Positions 1 to 7,710 of a stretch of 64,000 nucleotides of DNA are shown one piece after another. The stretch spans positions 18,189-82,188 of the forward strand of contig NZ_JAJHJB010000023.1 of assembly GCF_020819555.1 (NCBI RefSeq). The letters are read 5' to 3'. A program made the position numbers and the translations under genes. Position 1 is the stretch's first letter, and every line of letters begins with the position of its first letter. The notes under the pieces were generated by a model, which made no database searches, had not been told where the DNA came from, and saw only the letters and a program-made list of their open reading frames with translations. This DNA is from Pelosinus baikalensis (GTDB lineage: Bacteria; Bacillota; Negativicutes; DSM-13327).

Positions 1-303
1 TTCAGCAAATTTAAAAATCAGTCAGTTGGTGAAATGAAACCAACTGCAGCGGAAGGCATTGCTATTCAAGAGCCAAAGAGAATCGACGAAATGATAGAGG
101 CTGTAACAGACAGCAAAGGTGATATTATTGTAGTGGATGATGTAGAGGTAATCAAGGCTCAGGAAATGCTTGGTGAAATGGGAATTTATATAGAAGTCAC
201 TTCAGGAGCTGCAGTCGCCGGAATGCTGCAATATTTTAAAGATGGATATGATAATAAACTCAATATTGTTGTACCGTTAACTGGTATGGGACTCAAAAAA
301 TAA
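1..303 (+). CDS. C-terminal part of a fold-type II PLP enzyme (threonine synthase-like), cut by window edge
   Basis: The frame is open from base 1, so the gene starts outside the window and only about 100 residues are seen. The motif AEGIAIQEPKR followed by a helix and a GDIIVVDDVEVIKAQEML segment is typical of the C-terminal part of threonine synthase and related fold-type II pyridoxal-phosphate enzymes, where EGIA-P-R lies near the small-domain/cofactor region. EVTSGAAVAGML matches the late 'ep.sA...aal' segment of the same fold. The lysine that binds PLP and the glycine loop are outside the window, so the substrate cannot be read. It is followed 35 bases later by a RidA-family gene, which fits: RidA removes reactive enamine products made by such enzymes. 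A threonine synthase, threonine dehydratase or diaminopropionate-type lyase are all possible. Confidence 0.75.
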   Translation, partial: FSKFKNQSVGEMKPTAAEGIAIQEPKRIDEMIEAVTDSKGDIIVVDDVEVIKAQEMLGEMGIYIEVTSGAAVAGMLQYFKDGYDNKLNIVVPLTGMGLKK

Positions 304-338
304 GGATTTAACAGAAACAAATGTTGGAGGTATGTTGC

Positions 339-716
339 ATGAAAATGGTTAGTACGCCCTATTCTCTTCAATCCAAGGGGCATTATTCTCCTGCGGTAAT
401 CCATGGCGATCTAGTGTATGTATCAGGTCAATTACCAATTAACTACGCTGTAGGTGAAACGTTACCCGCGGGAGGCATAGAAGAACAAACGCGGGTAGCG
501 TTAAAAAACCTGGATGATATACTAAAACAGTGTGGAAGCTATAAACAGCAGGTGCTTAAGACTACGGTATATATTTCAGATATCACGTATTGGTCGGCTG
601 TTAATGAGATATATATAGAATTTTTTGGAGATCATAAACCGTCTCGTACTATCGTACCAACTAATACCCTTCATTTTGGTGCACTGATTGAAATTGATGC
701 GATTGCCGCCTGTTAA
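339..716 (+). CDS. RidA-family enamine/imine deaminase
   Basis: A 125-residue protein of the RidA/YjgF/UK114 family, which usually has 120-135 residues and forms trimers that hydrolyse reactive enamine/imine products of PLP enzymes. Visible family features are the N-terminal S-x-GHYSPAV segment, VYVSGQLPIN, a central EEQTRVALKNLDDILKQCG helix, VLKTTVYISDI, and a C-terminal ALIEIDAIAA strand. The conserved arginine of the active site is expected in the P-S-R-T stretch (HKPSRTIVP), which is present. The start is placed at 339 because GGAGG lies at 326-330, 8 bases upstream; an earlier in-frame ATG at 321 contains this ribosome site and is unlikely. It probably shares an operon with the preceding PLP enzyme, and a strong hairpin follows it. 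Confidence 0.9.
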   Translation: MKMVSTPYSLQSKGHYSPAVIHGDLVYVSGQLPINYAVGETLPAGGIEEQTRVALKNLDDILKQCGSYKQQVLKTTVYISDITYWSAVNEIYIEFFGDHKPSRTIVPTNTLHFGALIEIDAIAAC

Positions 717-731
717 TGACAAAACCTTCCG

Positions 732-774
732 AAACTCCTGCCAGATTCTATCAGGATCTGGCAGGAGTTTCTTG
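732..774 (+). terminator. Rho-independent terminator after ridA
   Basis: A perfect 15-bp stem (732-746 with 756-770) and a 9-base loop lie 16 bases behind the ridA stop. The T tract is short (interrupted after TTT), so the strength rests on the GC-containing stem. Confidence 0.8.
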
Positions 775-994
775 TAATCCAACGATATAATTAACAACTA
801 CGAAAATTTTTTCGCGCCTTCCAGAGTTGGCGAATAAGAATTGCCCCCAATACATCGATTTAATAAAAGTATGAACATCATCACACTCGTGAGAATTACC
901 ATATTCAAAAATAATTCAAAGATTGTCAATGTACAATCTGTATTATGCATATTCTTATTCAAAGACAGAATGTTTTTGGAGGTAGAGGTGTTAC

Positions 995-1120
995 ATGTCA
1001 GAAGAGATTCTAGAAGTAGAAATGAGCAAAGACGAATTAGAACAATTGATCATGGACCTCCCAAGAATTTTAAAAGATCTTGAGCAAATGACAATAGAGA
1101 ATACTACGAAAGTAAAATAA
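995..1120 (+). CDS. Small acidic/helical protein of 41 residues, unknown function
   Basis: An ATG at 995 follows GGAGG (978-982) and a second AGAGGTG patch, and opens 41 codons to TAA. The protein starts MSEEILEVEMSKDELEQLI and continues as an amphipathic, mainly helical chain rich in Glu, Leu and Lys, with a PRILKDLEQM segment. It stands alone between the ridA terminator and the terminator at 1162-1217, so it would be a monocistronic unit. I do not recognise the family. The clean ribosome binding site, the isolated position and the terminator behind it are the arguments for a real gene; no homology evidence is available. A different frame over the same bases (841-1083) lacks a ribosome site and is rejected. 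Confidence 0.55.
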   Translation: MSEEILEVEMSKDELEQLIMDLPRILKDLEQMTIENTTKVK

Positions 1121-1161
1121 TGTTGATCATACAAAGTTTTCAGCAGGACTTAGCATTTAGT

Positions 1162-1217
1162 AAAGAGAAGCTGTTTCTAATCTACCTTATTGGTAGACTA
1201 AGGACAGCTTCTCTTTT
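1162..1217 (+). terminator. Terminator behind the 41-residue ORF
   Basis: Thirteen bases at 1162-1174 pair perfectly with 1204-1216, with a small nested stem (CTACC/GGTAG) in the loop. A short TTTT follows. Confidence 0.75.
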
Positions 1218-1292
1218 GATAGGAAGAAGTTAAAACCTGTGTTTCAAATGAGACAAATAGCCGTATCCTTTAAGAGAAATGGAGGTAATGGG

Positions 1293-1959
1293 ATGTATTT
1301 AGCACAATATCCTCGGCGACGGTATACAGAAGGTCACACGCCGCTGGAAAAATTGGAACGTCTGACTGCTGCTGTCGGAGGGGCGAATATTTATATAAAG
1401 CGTGATGACTTGCTTGGTTTAACCGGTGGCGGAAATAAGACGCGCAAGCTGGAATTCTTAGTTGCCGACGCTCTAAAACAAGGAGCAGATACACTGATCA
1501 CATGCGGTGGTATACAATCCAACCATTGTCGCTTAACGTTAGCTGCCGCCGTGAAAGAAGGACTGAAATGTCGGCTGATATTACTGCCATATACCGATAA
1601 CCGGAATCAGTGTTTTAAATTCGAAAGAAGTTCTGCAAAAGCGTATAGCAGAAATAATCGAAAAAATAGCAGATTATCTGGGAGTTAACGTTCCGATACC
1701 TCAGGAAGCAGTTAGCTTGTTTGATGAGTATTTGGGAGAGGGATATACAGTGCCTACTGCTGGAATGATTGAAGCTGTCAAACTAGCGGCTAGGACTGAA
1801 GGGATTTTGCTTGATCCTACCTATACCGGGAAAGCAATGGCTGGGCTAATTGATCTGACTAGAAAAGGTTATTTCAAAAAGAGTGATAACGTACTTTTCT
1901 TGCATACTGGTGGTTTACCAGGATTATATGCCAATATGCCATTATTTCTAGAAGATTAG
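1293..1959 (+). pseudogene. D-cysteine desulfhydrase / ACC deaminase family gene with an internal deletion
   Basis: The 5' part (start 1293, GGAGG at 1281-1285) encodes the N-terminus of the DcyD/ACC-deaminase family of PLP enzymes: YIKRDDLLGLTGGGNKTRKLEFLVADAL with the PLP lysine in GGNKTRK, then TCGGIQSNHCR. After about residue 105 the frame runs into unrelated residues. In the frame shifted by +1, from about base 1600, reading resumes with a segment like the family's 'GIsVsrs..e...' stretch and goes on through GYTVPTAG, EGILLDPTYTGKAMAGLID and LHTGGLPGLYA to 1959. Compared with the usual ~325 residues, some 120 codons of the centre are missing and the join is out of frame. The most likely reading is a non-functional gene; a sequencing or assembly collapse at about 1595-1605 is the alternative. 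Flanking genes are intact. Confidence 0.85.
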
Positions 1960-2026
1960 AATTGTATTAATTTTTTTGTACTTAAGGTAATACCTTTAGA
2001 AGAGTGAGTAAATATGGAGGGCTAAT

Positions 2027-2863
2027 GTGAAACTAACAGTCTTAGTTGATAATAATACTATCATTGATAGATATTTTTATGCTGAACCCGGAGTATCCTA
2101 TTTTATCGAGTGTGATGATGAGAAATACTTGTTTGATACTGGATATTCAGATCTATTCCTGCGAAACGCCACTAAAATGGGTATTAATCTATTAGCATTA
2201 GATGGAATCGTTATTTCACATGGTCATAACGACCATACATGGGGGCTAGGCGAATTAGTTAAGCTTTATTCTGAGGCTGCAAGTGAAGGATATGGGTGCA
2301 AGAAACCTACAATAATCGCTCATCCTGACGCGTTCTTAGAGAGAAATGTAGATGGGCTTGATATTGGACCAATGTTATCTAACAATCAATTCAAGAGAAC
2401 TTTTTCATTACAACTTAGTAAAGAACCTATATGGCTCACTCCTAAAATTGTATTTTTGGGAGAAATTGAACGAAATCATTCTTTTGAGATAGGAGATCCA
2501 ATTGGCAAAGTGTTGCGGGGCGGTACTTGGGAAGATGATTATGTACTTGATGATTCTGCGTTAGCATATATATCCGATAATGGGTTGGTGATCATTACGG
2601 GGTGCTCCCATGCGGGGATTTGCAATATTATCGAATATGCTAAAAAAGTATGTAATGAAGAACGAATATATGATGTAGTTGGCGGGTTCCATCTATTAAA
2701 TCCCTCCCAAAGAAGGCTGGGCAATACTGTTGAATATTTTAAAAAGTGCCAGCCTCATGCTATCCATACATGCCATTGTACCGATCTGCGTTCCAAAATA
2801 GGTTTAGCAAAAGCCGCAACTGTTGAAGAGGTTGGGGTGGGCTTGGTGCTAGAATATAAATGA
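2027..2863 (+). CDS. MBL-fold metallo-hydrolase (COG1237 type)
   Basis: A 278-residue metallo-beta-lactamase-fold protein. The zinc motif HxHxDH is seen as SHGHNDHTWGL (H65, H67, D69, H70). Later metal-binding motifs are GCSHAGICNII near residue 190, GGFHLL, and a C-terminal HTCHCTD. This arrangement is that of the COG1237 group, which includes proteins annotated as 7,8-dihydropterin-6-methyl-4-(beta-D-ribofuranosyl)-aminobenzene 5'-phosphate synthase homologues; in bacteria the substrate is mostly unknown. The GTG start at 2027 has GGAGG at 2016-2020. There is no signal peptide, so it acts in the cytoplasm. It stands alone between the broken desulfhydrase gene and its own terminator; context gives no substrate. 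Confidence 0.88.
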   Translation: MKLTVLVDNNTIIDRYFYAEPGVSYFIECDDEKYLFDTGYSDLFLRNATKMGINLLALDGIVISHGHNDHTWGLGELVKLYSEAASEGYGCKKPTIIAHPDAFLERNVDGLDIGPMLSNNQFKRTFSLQLSKEPIWLTPKIVFLGEIERNHSFEIGDPIGKVLRGGTWEDDYVLDDSALAYISDNGLVIITGCSHAGICNIIEYAKKVCNEERIYDVVGGFHLLNPSQRRLGNTVEYFKKCQPHAIHTCHCTDLRSKIGLAKAATVEEVGVGLVLEYK

Positions 2864-2881
2864 AATCATAAATACAGATAG

Positions 2882-2921
2882 AAAACATGCCTGGATAGGT
2901 CAACCCAGGCATGTTTTTTTT
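2882..2921 (+). terminator. Terminator after the MBL-fold gene
   Basis: Thirteen-bp perfect stem (2882-2894 with 2905-2917) with a 10-base loop, followed by eight T. Confidence 0.92.
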
Positions 2922-2962
2922 CGATCACTTTTTTTAGATAAAGGTAAGTAACATGATGAATT

Positions 2963-3007
2963 GTTCGTCTTCCCGAAGGTCATAGCGAAGCAATCTCCTG
3001 CTTGTTA
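2963..3007 (+). repeat. Dispersed repeat related to the 'cgtcattgcgag...caatctcc' family, copy 1
   Basis: The stretch ending AGCAATCTCCTGCTTGTTAA-like is shared with 10787-10829 in the same orientation. This copy is more diverged in its left half. It lies in a non-coding gap before a protein gene. Similar sequences occur in many bacterial genomes as short intergenic repeats (from memory, not searched). Confidence 0.6.
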
Positions 3008-3076
3008 AGAAGCTGCTAGATATTTATAGATTTAAGTGATACAATAAATTAATGATATGATCGGAGGTGTGCACCT

Positions 3077-3436
3077 ATGGAAAAGATTCTGCAGCAGTTA
3101 CTAGAAGGTCAATTAGAAACAACTAAGGAATTGAAGAGGTTATCAGATGGACAAAATAAGCTATTTGATGGACAAGTTAAGCTATTTGAAGGTCAAGCTA
3201 AGTTATTTGAGGGTCAATCTCAAATAACACAAAGATTAGATACCATTGAAAATAGTTTAGATAATATTGATAGTAGACTCGCAGAAAATGCAAGGTTTAT
3301 CTCTGCCTTATCTCAAGATGTAGCACGGACAGCAACTAGAGAAGACATTACTACCTTAAGTGCCAGTATAGAGACTTTAAACACTCGATTATTTAAGCAA
3401 GAGACTGAGTTAACACTACTGAAAACTGTAAGATAA
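3077..3436 (+). CDS. Coiled-coil protein with heptad GQxKLFx repeats, unknown function
   Basis: A 119-residue soluble, strongly helical protein. Residues about 25-55 consist of four successive seven-residue units of the form GQ-N/V/A-KLF-D/E (GQNKLFD, GQVKLFE, GQAKLFE, GQSQITQ), and the next part again has a heptad pattern (RLDTIENSLDNIDSRL, then TREDITTLSASIETLNTRL). The whole chain should form a long coiled coil. The codons of the repeat units are nearly identical, so the repeats look recently expanded. The start has GGAGGT at 3062-3067. Similar small coiled-coil proteins with variable numbers of these units are known in Firmicutes without assigned function. No signal peptide or membrane segment is present. 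A short hairpin follows the stop. Confidence 0.75.
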   Translation: MEKILQQLLEGQLETTKELKRLSDGQNKLFDGQVKLFEGQAKLFEGQSQITQRLDTIENSLDNIDSRLAENARFISALSQDVARTATREDITTLSASIETLNTRLFKQETELTLLKTVR

Positions 3437-3464
3437 CAATCAATTAACAAAAGACTTTTATAGT

Positions 3465-3492
3465 AACCTGCTGAGAATATCGGCAGGTTTTA
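3465..3492 (+). terminator. Weak hairpin terminator after the coiled-coil gene
   Basis: AACCTGC (3465-3471) pairs with GCAGGTT (3483-3489), followed by TTAT. The stem is short, and it also lies inside a possible gene remnant. Confidence 0.5.
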
Positions 3493-3705
3493 TCGCATGG
3501 ACCTTAGGTGGTTTTGGAATTGTGTTCACGATTGTTTCCTTATGGGTAGTAGATATCGTTCATAAATTGTATATTTCCTTCTTTGGATGATTCATCCTAT
3601 TTTCTTAACTGAGGACATAGATATGATGTTGGCTTGTCCACAGTCTAAATGTATAGTTGCAAGTTTGCTAATACAGATGACGAATATAGGACTGAAAGAG
3701 TTAAG

Positions 3706-3748
3706 AAAGACCCAATAGACAGTAAGAAACTGTATGTTGGGTCTTTAC
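3706..3748. terminator. Bidirectional hairpin between convergent units
   Basis: AAAGACCCAA (3706-3715) pairs with TTGGGTCTTT (3737-3746); an inner ACAGT/ACTGT stem continues it. It lies before the 3' end of the minus-strand gene at 3857 and could end transcription from either side. Confidence 0.6.
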
Positions 3749-3856
3749 CAGTTAAGTAGGTTTTAAGAGGCAAGCTTAAATTCTTTGAAATCGGCTTAGT
3801 TTTTTGTAATGAAAATAAGTTAGAAATACTTATTATAGATTTTTAAAATAACAAAG

Positions 3857-4282
3857 TCAAAAGTTTTGCTTAAAAGCTTCAATAAATTCCATATATAAAT
3901 TTTTATGATCCGCTCTTTTTACCTCCGGTTCATTTAGCTTGATGATATCTCCGTTTATACACAGCATTTTAATGCTGTAAGTACACACTATTTCTTTATG
4001 AGTGCATTTATCTTCAAGTACATTCAATACCGTTTCGATTTTTATAATATCCTTTTTGAAATACTCAATCATATTGATTTGATCAAAGGTTAAGCAAAGA
4101 CTAATCAGACTGGTGGTTGTCAAATACCATGCTTTGAACAAACAGTTGTCATAGTTGTTATGATCGATGAATTCTTCAAGATACCAATTGCAAATACAAC
4201 TATGTTTATGGTTCAGTGCTAGATTCACTCTGGCTTTTACCCATTCAGGAAAGGAACTTAGACATTTGTCTTTTTTCTCCAT
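3857..4282 (-). CDS. Conserved-looking cysteine-containing protein of unknown function
   Basis: A 141-residue protein. The start is set at 4282 because AGGAGGGG lies just upstream on this strand; a longer frame reaching 4372 would include the ribosome site. The chain has no signal peptide and no clear membrane segment. It contains a KHSCICNWYLEEFIDH segment and other single cysteines (DNCLF, DKCTHKE, EIVCTY), an EYFKKDIIKIETVL helix and an acidic-basic C-terminus. I do not recognise a family. The two Cys in CIC plus His could bind a metal, but this is speculation. It is transcribed away from the acetyltransferase gene at 4460 and toward the coiled-coil gene, and appears monocistronic. Codon use and AT content are somewhat higher than in neighbours, which could mean recent transfer. 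Confidence 0.6.
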   Translation of the reverse strand: MEKKDKCLSSFPEWVKARVNLALNHKHSCICNWYLEEFIDHNNYDNCLFKAWYLTTTSLISLCLTFDQINMIEYFKKDIIKIETVLNVLEDKCTHKEIVCTYSIKMLCINGDIIKLNEPEVKRADHKNLYMEFIEAFKQNF

Positions 4283-4400
4283 AGAAACCCCTCCTTTTCT
4301 ATAAAATTTTTGAAGGTAGTAATTATATGTTTTTAGGCATAAAAAAAGCACCTGGAGAAGAATAGGAAGCAAACCAAGGTAGTAGAGTCAGATAAATGGA

Positions 4401-4441
4401 TTGTGAAAGCATTTTTATTAATGTATAATGTATAATTATAC
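4401..4441 (+). promoter_or_regulatory. SigA promoter with a palindromic operator at the start site of the acetyltransferase gene
   Basis: TTGTGA (4401-4406), 17 bases, TATAAT (4424-4429). Directly after the -10 lies the perfect palindrome GTATAATTATAC (4430-4441), placed where transcription should begin. The position suggests a repressor site; an ArgR-type box is possible because the gene is ArgA-like, but this is inference. Confidence 0.7.
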
Positions 4442-4459
4442 GTTAAGGGAGTGGTATAA

Positions 4460-4912
4460 GTGCTTTATCGTAAAGCTACATTCAAAGATGTAGAAACCAT
4501 GTACACATTAATTAACGCTTATGCTGAACAAGGATTAATGTTAGGGCGTTCGCGTAATATGCTGTATGAATGCCTGCGGGACTTTGTTTTGGCAGAAGAT
4601 AATGGAGAAGTTGTTGGCATGGGGGCGCTGCATTTAGTGTGGGATGCGCTTGCGGAAATTAGAGCAATGGCAATCGCACCTCATGTCACGAAATCAGGCA
4701 TTGGTCGCAGCATTGTACAGGCACTAATTGAAGAAGCAAAAACCTTAGAGATAAAGACGATCTTTACCTTGACCTATCAGCCTGGATTTTTTATAAAACA
4801 GGGTTTTAACGAATTATCAAAAGATCAATTGCCTCATAAGGTCTGGAAAGAATGCATTAACTGTACTAAGTTTCCCAACTGTGATGAAATTGCTCTGAAC
4901 ATAGAAATATAA
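4460..4912 (+). CDS. GNAT N-acetyltransferase, ArgA-like (amino-acid N-acetyltransferase)
   Basis: A 150-residue GNAT-fold protein whose whole length resembles the short, kinase-less N-acetylglutamate synthase-like enzymes (COG1246). Seen are the N-terminal YRKATFKDVETMYTLI strand-helix, the central VWDALAEIRAMAIAP strand, the acetyl-CoA loop in TKSGIGRSIVQALIEEA, and the later TLTYQPGFFIKQGF. The typical C-terminal cysteine-containing tail (VWKECINCTKFPNCDE) matches the ArgA-type group, where such a tail is common. It would transfer an acetyl group to glutamate or a similar amino acid in arginine synthesis. GTG start with AGGGAGTGG just upstream. It is monocistronic, with a strong promoter, a palindrome at the start site and a bidirectional terminator. 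No other arginine genes are nearby, so the exact substrate is open. Confidence 0.8.
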   Translation: MLYRKATFKDVETMYTLINAYAEQGLMLGRSRNMLYECLRDFVLAEDNGEVVGMGALHLVWDALAEIRAMAIAPHVTKSGIGRSIVQALIEEAKTLEIKTIFTLTYQPGFFIKQGFNELSKDQLPHKVWKECINCTKFPNCDEIALNIEI

Positions 4913-4916
4913 GAAA

Positions 4917-4956
4917 GAATGGGTATTACTCGCAAAAGAGTAATGCCCATTCTTTT
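4917..4956. terminator. Bidirectional terminator between the acetyltransferase gene and emrB
   Basis: Fifteen-bp stem with one G-T pair (4917-4931 with 4938-4952), followed by TTTTCTTT on this strand and by a T-rich stretch on the other. It separates two convergent units. Confidence 0.9.
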
Positions 4957-4991
4957 CTTTGTAGAATCAGAATATTTAAGTTAGAATTGCT

Positions 4992-6557
4992 CTAATGTGA
5001 TGCAATCGGAGCACTTTTTTTCTGCAGTGCGTTGCTTGGCATGAACAGAGCAACAACAGCTAGAACCACCAATATAATGGCAACGAAGTTATAAGCATCT
5101 CTGTAAGCGAGAATATTGGCTTGCTGGATAAGCTCCTGATAGATTTTGGCTATTGCCATGGTGGACGCCTGAACGGCTGGCACACCCAAGTTCATAATTG
5201 ATTGAGTGTAGTTTGCAATTGCGCTTTGATAACCAGGATCAGCAGTGGTCAGATGCTGTACCAGATGTGCTTGTTCGATCTGCTGGCTGTGTATGAGTTT
5301 GTTCGTTACCAGCGCAATGCCAATGCTGCCTCCTAAATTACGCATTAAAGAAACAATTGCTGAGGCATTACTGCTGCTTTCTGGAGAAATTTTCGAGAAG
5401 GCGAGGGTACTGGCAGGTATAAATAGAAAGGGAATACCGACTGTTTGCAGGGCACGTACAAGGACAAAGGTGCCGTAACCCGTTTGCGGTGTTACGAGCC
5501 CAGTTGCCCACATGCCAACGGCGCTTAGCAGCATGCCAAAAGAAATGAGATACTTTGCCTGAATTTTATTTACCAGTTTACCAACAATGGGCATCATAAA
5601 CAAGGTGGCGATCCCGCCTGGTGAAAGTACCAAGCCGGATAGTGTCGCGTCATAACCGAAGCTTGTTTGCACCAGCATAGGTAATAACATGGCGCTTGAG
5701 TAAAGAGCAAAACCAACAAAGAAAATCATAATGCAGGGTAAACTAAAACTGGGAATGGCAAAGAGCTTTAGCTCAACTACCGGGTTTTTCTGCCGTAATA
5801 TCCAAAAAACAGCTAGAATAAGACCGACAGCGGCAATGATCGCAAAGATTATGATAAAGGAGCTGTCAAACCAATCTTCCTGTTGTCCTTTATCTAGAAC
5901 GATTTGCAGGGCTCCGAGACCAAGGGCAATTAGGCTGAGGCCAATATAGTCGATAGAATCGACTTTTTGTTTTTGTGCACTGGGTGGGTCTACAACCAAG
6001 CTATTGACGAGAAAGGCCGCCAACAGGCCGACAGGCACGTTCATAAAAAAAATCCAGCGCCAGCTAAAGTTATCCGTGATGAGACCGCCTAGCGTTGGTC
6101 CCAATATGGGAGCTAATACTGTTGTTATTCCTGTAATGGCAAAGGCCATTCCCAGCTTTTCCGCGGGAAAACTGTCTTTGATGATGGCCTGCTGGCTAGG
6201 CTGCAAGCCGCCACCTGTTAAACCCTGCAATAATCGAAATACAATTAGCATAGGCAGCGAAGTGGCAATACCGCATAGAAAAGAGGTAAGAGTAAATCCT
6301 AAAATACAGAAGATGAAAAAGTTCTTGCGTCCCATCAGGGCGGATAACCAGCCGGATAGGGGTAGAATAATGCCGTTGGCTACCAGGTAGGAGGTAAGCA
6401 CCCAGGTGCTTTCCTCTGAACTGGCGCCCAGTGAGCCGGAAATGTGAGAAAGTGCAACATTGGCAATCGTTGTATCCAGTACTTCCATGAAGGCGGCAAG
6501 ACTAACGGCGATTGATATCAAAAGAGGGTTTACGGGTCTTAGTGTATCGTCACTCAT
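4992..6557 (-). CDS. emrB: DHA2-family drug:H+ antiporter, EmrB/QacA type (MFS)
   Basis: A 521-residue integral membrane protein with about 14 hydrophobic segments, as expected for the DHA2 branch of the major facilitator superfamily. The N-terminal motif LDTTIANVAL in segment 1 and the motif C-like segment around GPTLGGLITDNFSWRWIFFMNVPVG are diagnostic of EmrB/QacA drug exporters. The motif A-like loop GWLSALMGRKNFF follows segment 2. It would pump hydrophobic or amphipathic toxic compounds using the proton gradient. Its start overlaps the end of the HlyD-type gene upstream by 8 bases, so the two are translationally coupled and should form the EmrAB pump, with a MarR gene ahead of both. The exact substrate cannot be read. 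The gene ends before the convergent terminator at 4917-4956. Confidence 0.93.
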   Translation of the reverse strand: MSDDTLRPVNPLLISIAVSLAAFMEVLDTTIANVALSHISGSLGASSEESTWVLTSYLVANGIILPLSGWLSALMGRKNFFIFCILGFTLTSFLCGIATSLPMLIVFRLLQGLTGGGLQPSQQAIIKDSFPAEKLGMAFAITGITTVLAPILGPTLGGLITDNFSWRWIFFMNVPVGLLAAFLVNSLVVDPPSAQKQKVDSIDYIGLSLIALGLGALQIVLDKGQQEDWFDSSFIIIFAIIAAVGLILAVFWILRQKNPVVELKLFAIPSFSLPCIMIFFVGFALYSSAMLLPMLVQTSFGYDATLSGLVLSPGGIATLFMMPIVGKLVNKIQAKYLISFGMLLSAVGMWATGLVTPQTGYGTFVLVRALQTVGIPFLFIPASTLAFSKISPESSSNASAIVSLMRNLGGSIGIALVTNKLIHSQQIEQAHLVQHLTTADPGYQSAIANYTQSIMNLGVPAVQASTMAIAKIYQELIQQANILAYRDAYNFVAIILVVLAVVALFMPSNALQKKSAPIASH

Positions 6558-7605
6558 GACGATATCCTGCGTTTGCTGTGTGAACCGTTGGTATTACCGA
6601 CATGCCAGGACCTAGATGAATGCTATCTGGCAAGTTGTCAAACACGATTTTTACGGGAACGCGCTGTACGATTTTAACAAAGTTCCCGGTAGCATTCTCA
6701 GCCGGGAAAAGAGAAAAATGGGAGCCTGTACCAGCTTGGATGCTGTCTACCTTACCGTGCAGCTTCACATTAGGGAAGGCGTCAATCTTGATATCAACGG
6801 ATTGTCCAGGCTGCATATGTTCTAACTGTGTTTCTTTGAAATTGGCAACAACCCATAAGTCTGTGCCGACTAAAGAAGCTAATTGGCTTCCTGCCTGCAC
6901 ATAATTGCCGATTTCTACACTGCGGTTTGTAATACGCCCATCGATAGGAGCTATAATTTTGGTATTTGCCAGATCATTTTCAGCTTGTGCAAGATCCACT
7001 TCGGCCTGTTTTACTTGTGCCTCTAATTGCTCACTTGTGCCTTTGGCTGCTGCGATCACGCTAGGTGCTGTATTGGCTGAATGAAGACCAGCGCGCATTT
7101 GATCCAACGTGGAGCGAGCTGACTTTTCTGTTGCGACCGCTTGATCCAACTGTTGCGAAGAGCAGGCACCAGAGCTGAATAAGCTTTCCATGCGTTGTCT
7201 ATCGGCTAGTGTTTTTTCCCAAGTTGCTTGTGCAGATGACACCTGAGCGATTGCCGCATCAATGCTAGAGGGAGCAGAAATAGCAGCCGTCTCCAAGTTG
7301 CTATGAGAAGCATTAGCCGCTGCTTGAGCGGCAGCCAATGCAGCCTTAGCCCGGTCCCGCTTGATAATATAATCAGTAGGATCAATTTCCAAAAGTACAT
7401 CGCCGGACTTTACTAACTGATTGTCTTGCACATTCAAGGTTTTCACATAGCCTTGTACTTTCGGGCTTAATACTACTGTGCGGCCGTCAATACCGGCATC
7501 GTCTGTTGATACTTCACCGTGTTGTGAATAGTAATAGGCGCCGACCCCGCCAAGTACGAGCAAAAGTACGATCATAAATTTAATAAATTTTGTAGTAACT
7601 TTCAT
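6550..7605 (-). CDS. emrA: HlyD-family membrane fusion/adaptor protein, EmrA type
   Basis: A 351-residue protein with one N-terminal membrane helix (KFIKFMIVLLLVLGGVGAYYY), a first lipoyl half (VLSPKVQGYVKTLNVQDNQLVKSGDVLLEID), a long alpha-helical hairpin rich in Ala, Gln and Glu, a second lipoyl half (IIAPIDGRITNRSVEIGNYVQAGS) and a beta-barrel domain. It should link EmrB to the outside across the periplasm, which only makes sense with an outer membrane and so supports a diderm host. The start at 7605 has AAGGTGAT upstream; the open frame continues to 7752 but that extension runs through a long palindrome. A cysteine in the hairpin (SGACSSQQLDQ) is unusual but not obviously functional. It overlaps emrB by 8 bases. 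Confidence 0.92.
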   Translation of the reverse strand: MKVTTKFIKFMIVLLLVLGGVGAYYYSQHGEVSTDDAGIDGRTVVLSPKVQGYVKTLNVQDNQLVKSGDVLLEIDPTDYIIKRDRAKAALAAAQAAANASHSNLETAAISAPSSIDAAIAQVSSAQATWEKTLADRQRMESLFSSGACSSQQLDQAVATEKSARSTLDQMRAGLHSANTAPSVIAAAKGTSEQLEAQVKQAEVDLAQAENDLANTKIIAPIDGRITNRSVEIGNYVQAGSQLASLVGTDLWVVANFKETQLEHMQPGQSVDIKIDAFPNVKLHGKVDSIQAGTGSHFSLFPAENATGNFVKIVQRVPVKIVFDNLPDSIHLGPGMSVIPTVHTANAGYRHE

Positions 7606-7710
7606 AATATCACCTTTTCCTAAAATATTGAGATTTATATACTGGAGCCAATCATAGTAGGATTTTTTAAGAGAGGGCAGTTGTTTTATAAGGAGAGTAG
7701 TGCAATAGGC

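Larger units (their letters stand above)
3437..3856. other. 420-base gap: possible membrane-protein remnant and an orphan hairpin
   Basis: No convincing gene lies here. One frame stays open from 3438 to the stop at 3588-3590 and would encode a hydrophobic stretch (AWTLGGFGIVFTIVSLWVV) ending in SFFG, but it has no start codon or ribosome site; it looks like the decayed end of a membrane protein gene. A second short frame, 3623-3718 (31 codons), has GAGGA before its ATG and ends inside the hairpin at 3706-3748, but nothing else supports it. Confidence 0.4.

Noticed and set aside
841..1083. 80-codon open frame overlapping the 41-residue gene
   Set aside because: No ribosome binding site, an unlikely residue pattern (many Arg/Ile/Asn runs), and a better-supported frame with GGAGG lies at 995-1120.
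3438..3590. Open frame with a membrane-like segment (AWTLGGFGIVFTIVSLWVV)
   Set aside because: No start codon and no ribosome site; it runs through a hairpin. Kept only as a possible remnant in the gap note.
3623..3718. 31-codon frame before the hairpin at 3706
   Set aside because: GAGGA is present in front, but length, composition and overlap with the hairpin do not support a gene.
6004..6390. Plus-strand frame opposite emrB
   Set aside because: Mirror of a well-supported transporter gene, with Lys/Pro/Arg-rich nonsense composition and no ribosome site.
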